Under the pieces are notes generated by a model, which worked only from the letters and a program-made list of their open reading frames with translations, did no database searches and was not told the DNA's origin. From positions 1-36,758 of the forward strand of contig CAKZOK010000003.1 of NCBI GenBank assembly GCA_937136415.1: a stretch of 36,758 bases of DNA, written 5' to 3'. Position numbers and translations under genes: made by a program. Shown in pieces: positions 34,192 through 36,758 of this stretch. The DNA comes from an uncultured Cytophagales bacterium. GTDB lineage: Bacteria > Bacteroidota > Bacteroidia > Cytophagales > Bernardetiaceae. Position 1 is the stretch's first letter, and each line of letters starts with the position of its first letter.

Positions 34192-34327
34192 TAATAAGTT
34201 GTTGTTACAATTCTTTTAGCTTTGTTTGTATAGCAATATTCTAACTGTGAGCTTATTAGGTTGCTTGTAGGGTATGAGCAAGCCATTTTTAATTTTAAAG
34301 GAAAGATATAAACAAAGAAATTTGAAA

Positions 34328-35305
34328 TTAAATGACTGCAATTTGTTGATAAATCAAATAAGAAATATAAAATAAATAACCAAGTGTAAGAGCAGTGCCT
34401 TCTGTTCGGCTTATTTTGCGCCCCTCTCCCATAAAAACAAAAGCAACAACCATCAAACAGCCCAAAGCTGTAACCACAATATCCATATTATTTGCATTTG
34501 GATTGAAAGGAATGGGTCTGACAGTAGCACTTATTCCCAATACAAAAAAGATATTAAAAACATTTGAACCTACCACATTACCGATTGCCATATCAGCACT
34601 TCCTTTTTTTGCAGCCAAAATACAGACAACCAATTCGGGAAAAGATGTTCCTGCTGCAACCACTGTAAGCCCAATTATTCCTTCACTTACCCCCCACGAT
34701 TTGGCGATTTCTACGGCTGCATCGACCATAAACTTTCCACCTCCTATAAGCCCTGCAAAACCTCCTAAGAGCATCAAAATAGATATTCCTAAAGGTAATT
34801 TCTGTATTTGGTCTGTTTCTTCAGGAGATAATTTTTTGTCTTTTTGGGCAGAAAAAAAAGTATAATACATAAAAATAATGAAGAAAAACAATAGAATAAT
34901 TCCATCACTTCTTGATAAAACAGAGCTGCTAGTACCATCAATAAGCATATCATTTGCCAAAACACCCAAAACCAAAGCAGCCAAAAGCCCTAAAGGAATT
35001 TCTATCTGAACAGTTGCTCGTTTTACAAAAACAGGTGAAATCATTGCACAAATACCTAAAATAGCTAATGTATTAAAAATATTGCTGCCAAAAACATTGC
35101 CAATAGCAAGTTCAGAACTTCCATTTGTAGAAGCAAAAAGATTGACAACAAGTTCGGGAGCAGAAGTGCCAATCGAAACAACTGTCAGACCAATAATAAG
35201 GTCAGAAATATTAAAACGTTTGGCTATTGATGAAGCCCCATCGGTTACCCAATCTGCTCCTTTGACAAGGACAATAACACTAACAATAAAAATGAGGTAA
35301 TTCAT
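34328..35305 (-). CDS. Calcium/sodium antiporter (CaCA family, YrbG-like)
   Basis: A 325-aa inner-membrane exchanger, likely expelling Ca2+ in exchange for Na+ or H+. The two inverted alpha-repeats are both intact: GLTVVSIGTSAPELVVNLFAS... GNVFGSNIFNTLAILG (about 39-85) and GLTVVAAGTSFPELVVCILAA... GNVVGSNVFNIFFVLG (about 208-255), with the ion-binding Glu in each GTS(A/F)PELVV. About ten membrane segments with a short cytoplasmic loop near 150-165 (SAQKDKKLSPEETDQ). Length is typical. Divergent from the M20 dipeptidase. Confidence 0.94.
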   Translation of the reverse strand: MNYLIFIVSVIVLVKGADWVTDGASSIAKRFNISDLIIGLTVVSIGTSAPELVVNLFASTNGSSELAIGNVFGSNIFNTLAILGICAMISPVFVKRATVQIEIPLGLLAALVLGVLANDMLIDGTSSSVLSRSDGIILLFFFIIFMYYTFFSAQKDKKLSPEETDQIQKLPLGISILMLLGGFAGLIGGGKFMVDAAVEIAKSWGVSEGIIGLTVVAAGTSFPELVVCILAAKKGSADMAIGNVVGSNVFNIFFVLGISATVRPIPFNPNANNMDIVVTALGCLMVVAFVFMGEGRKISRTEGTALTLGYLFYISYLIYQQIAVI

Positions 35306-35708
35306 TATTAAATAATTAAAAATGATAAATTACAAATTAGAAAAGCAATGTGCATCAATTATGATTGTAATTTATTTGGATTGGTTTGAGATAAGAAAAA
35401 AAACAGAAATTTAAAACTTGTTCTAAATTTTTTTATTCAAACACTTTTTTATTTTTGAATAAAGAACAAACAATAAACCAAAGGAGTCGAAATATCTATT
35501 TTTTAGACTATCAATGCTTTTGTATAGATGAAAGTTGTTTTTTTAAAGAAGAAGCTGGTATGTCATTTATAAAAATGAGAATACTTAAGGTATTGTTCCA
35601 AAATCATTAAAATTAAAAACAAATCAAACTGATAATTGATTTAAAGTCTAATTAATTATTAAATTTGTAAAAAATGTATTTCTCATTAAAAAAACAGTAA
35701 TTCAAATA
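35306..35708. other. Divergent intergenic region between antiporter and dipeptidase
   Basis: 403 AT-rich bases with no gene. TTTATTCAAA (35432-35441) and TTTGAATAAA (35454-35463) form a perfect 10-bp hairpin, with outer arms TTGTTC (35419-35424) and GAACAA (35464-35469). It is not at a gene end, so its role is open. Confidence 0.5.
35636..35667 (+). promoter_or_regulatory. Candidate promoter of the dipeptidase gene
   Basis: TTG at 35636-35638, a 21-nt spacer and a perfect -7 box TAAATTTG at 35660-35667, about 42 bp before the ATG. Confidence 0.5.
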
Positions 35709-36758
35709 ATGACTACACACGATTATATAGAAAAAAATAAAGAACGCTTCTTAGAAGAACTCAAAGATTTGCTTCGTATTCCTTCTGTAAGTGCAGATAA
35801 GACATACAAAGAAGATGTTTTTAGAGCTGGTGAATTTATCAAAAACAAATTGGAAGAGGCTGGTGCTGATAAGGTAGAGCTTTGCCAAACGGCTGGTTAT
35901 CCGATTGTTTATGGAGAAAAAATGATTGATTCTTCTCTCCCAACTGTTTTGGTTTATGGACACTATGATGTACAACCACCTGACCCATTAGACCTTTGGG
36001 AAACACCTCCTTTTGAGCCAACAGTTAGAGATGAAAAAATCTATGCTCGTGGTGCTTGTGACGACAAAGGACAGATGTATATGCACATAAAAGCCTTTGA
36101 AGCAATGATGAAAACAGATTCTTTGCCTTGTAATGTCAAATTTATGATAGAAGGAGAAGAAGAGGTAGGTTCGGATAACTTAGGGATTTTTGTAAAAAAT
36201 AATAAAGAAAAATTAGCAACAGATGTAATTTTGATTTCTGATACTGAAATGATTGCCAATGATATTCCTTCGGTTACGGTTGGTTTGCGTGGTCTTTCGT
36301 ATGTAGAGGTAGAGGTTACGGGTCCAAATCGTGATTTGCATTCTGGTTTGTATGGTGGCGCAGTTCCAAACCCTATTAATGTCCTTTGTGATATGATTGC
36401 TTCTTTGAAAGATGAAGAAGGCAGAATTACAGTAGAGAATTTTTATGATGATGTAGCACAACTTTCAGAAAAAGAGCGTGCAGAAATGGCAAAAGCTCCT
36501 TTTTCTTTAGAAGAATACAAAAATTCTATTGGACTTAAAGATGTAGAAGGCGAAAAAGGATACTCTACTGTAGAACGTGCTTCTATTCGTCCAACTTTAG
36601 ATGTAAACGGAATTTGGGGAGGCTATACAGGCGAAGGCGCAAAAACAGTAATTGCTTCGAAAGCCTATGCAAAAATTTCGATGCGTTTAGTTCCAAATCA
36701 AGACTCTGACACAATAACTAAGTTGTTTGTAAAGCATTTTGAAAAAATTGCACCAGAT
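35709..36758 (+). CDS. M20 family dipeptidase, partial (C terminus beyond window)
   Basis: Zinc-dependent dipeptidase of the M20 (carnosinase/PepV-like) family, cytoplasmic. The 350 codons present start at ATG 35709 and run open to the window edge. Visible metal and catalytic residues: H85 and D87 (GHYDVQP), the bridging Asp in ACDDKGQ (118-119), catalytic EGEEE (149-153), D178 (ISDTE) and H211 at the dimerisation-domain motif DLHSGLYGG. Family members are around 450-470 aa, so roughly 100 residues are missing on the right. It has its own promoter candidate. Confidence 0.93.
   Translation, partial: MTTHDYIEKNKERFLEELKDLLRIPSVSADKTYKEDVFRAGEFIKNKLEEAGADKVELCQTAGYPIVYGEKMIDSSLPTVLVYGHYDVQPPDPLDLWETPPFEPTVRDEKIYARGACDDKGQMYMHIKAFEAMMKTDSLPCNVKFMIEGEEEVGSDNLGIFVKNNKEKLATDVILISDTEMIANDIPSVTVGLRGLSYVEVEVTGPNRDLHSGLYGGAVPNPINVLCDMIASLKDEEGRITVENFYDDVAQLSEKERAEMAKAPFSLEEYKNSIGLKDVEGEKGYSTVERASIRPTLDVNGIWGGYTGEGAKTVIASKAYAKISMRLVPNQDSDTITKLFVKHFEKIAPD

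Noticed and set aside
34395..34865. 156-codon plus-strand open frame opposite the Ca2+/Na+ antiporter gene
   Set aside because: Antisense shadow of the second alpha-repeat; Pro/Ile-rich translation with no domain and no promoter.

Overview
The window is AT-rich (roughly one third G+C by eye) and comes from a member of the Bacteroidota, most likely the Cytophagales; a Bernardetia/Flexibacter-like marine glider is my guess. The grounds are a fused SecD-SecF, a Rho with a very long low-complexity insert, several promoters of the Bacteroidota form TTTG/TTG-N19-21-TAnnTTTG, few Shine-Dalgarno sequences, and many short AT-rich intergenic hairpins. It is mostly ordinary chromosome with one clear accessory module at the left end.

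Layout. Bases 1-6450: a complete type IC (EcoR124I-like) restriction-modification operon in the order hsdR-hsdS-hsdM, bracketed by a perfect 29-bp direct repeat (86-114 and 6418-6446). The second copy lies just upstream of a transketolase N-terminal subunit gene. 7.5-12.6 kb: an SDR oxidoreductase, a small helical protein, a DUF1415 protein, RodA, a family 2 glycosyltransferase and a membrane-anchored protein. 12.8-17.8 kb (minus strand): secDF, a small membrane protein and an acyltransferase-3 protein, then tRNA-Met(CAT). 18.2-22.5 kb: Bcp peroxiredoxin, a lipocalin-like lipoprotein, an MBL-fold hydrolase, an unknown protein, two tandem diverged paralogues and a small HEKIH protein. 23-28.5 kb: rho, a MORN/YwqK-type protein and typA/bipA. 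28.8-31.2 kb: two small lipoproteins and a DUF445 membrane protein. 31.6-33.6 kb (minus): infC, rpmI and rplT. 33.9-36.8 kb: a 56-aa Cys-rich protein, a Ca2+/Na+ antiporter and the start of an M20 dipeptidase that runs off the window.

The most unusual content is non-coding. (1) Period-7 short tandem repeats in two related families (ATTACGR/ATTTTCA and CAGTTAC/CAGTAAT) occupy at least eight intergenic sites, several within a few bases of a stop codon; the largest, 17 units, separates hsdR from hsdS. (2) A ~90-bp palindromic element occurs twice (about 21391-21492 and 26050-26150); the copies differ by a compensatory base-pair change, and one copy forms the 5' edge of the MORN gene. (3) infC has no ATG/GTG/TTG at its true 5' end but starts at ATC behind a near-perfect Shine-Dalgarno, and strong hairpins separate infC from rpmI and rpmI from rplT. 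(4) The hsdS/hsdM junction holds four interleaved inverted repeats. I found no CRISPR array, prophage, transposase or integrase. No wholly new multi-gene system is evident; the repeats, the bracketed RM island and the two paralogues are the leads I would follow.
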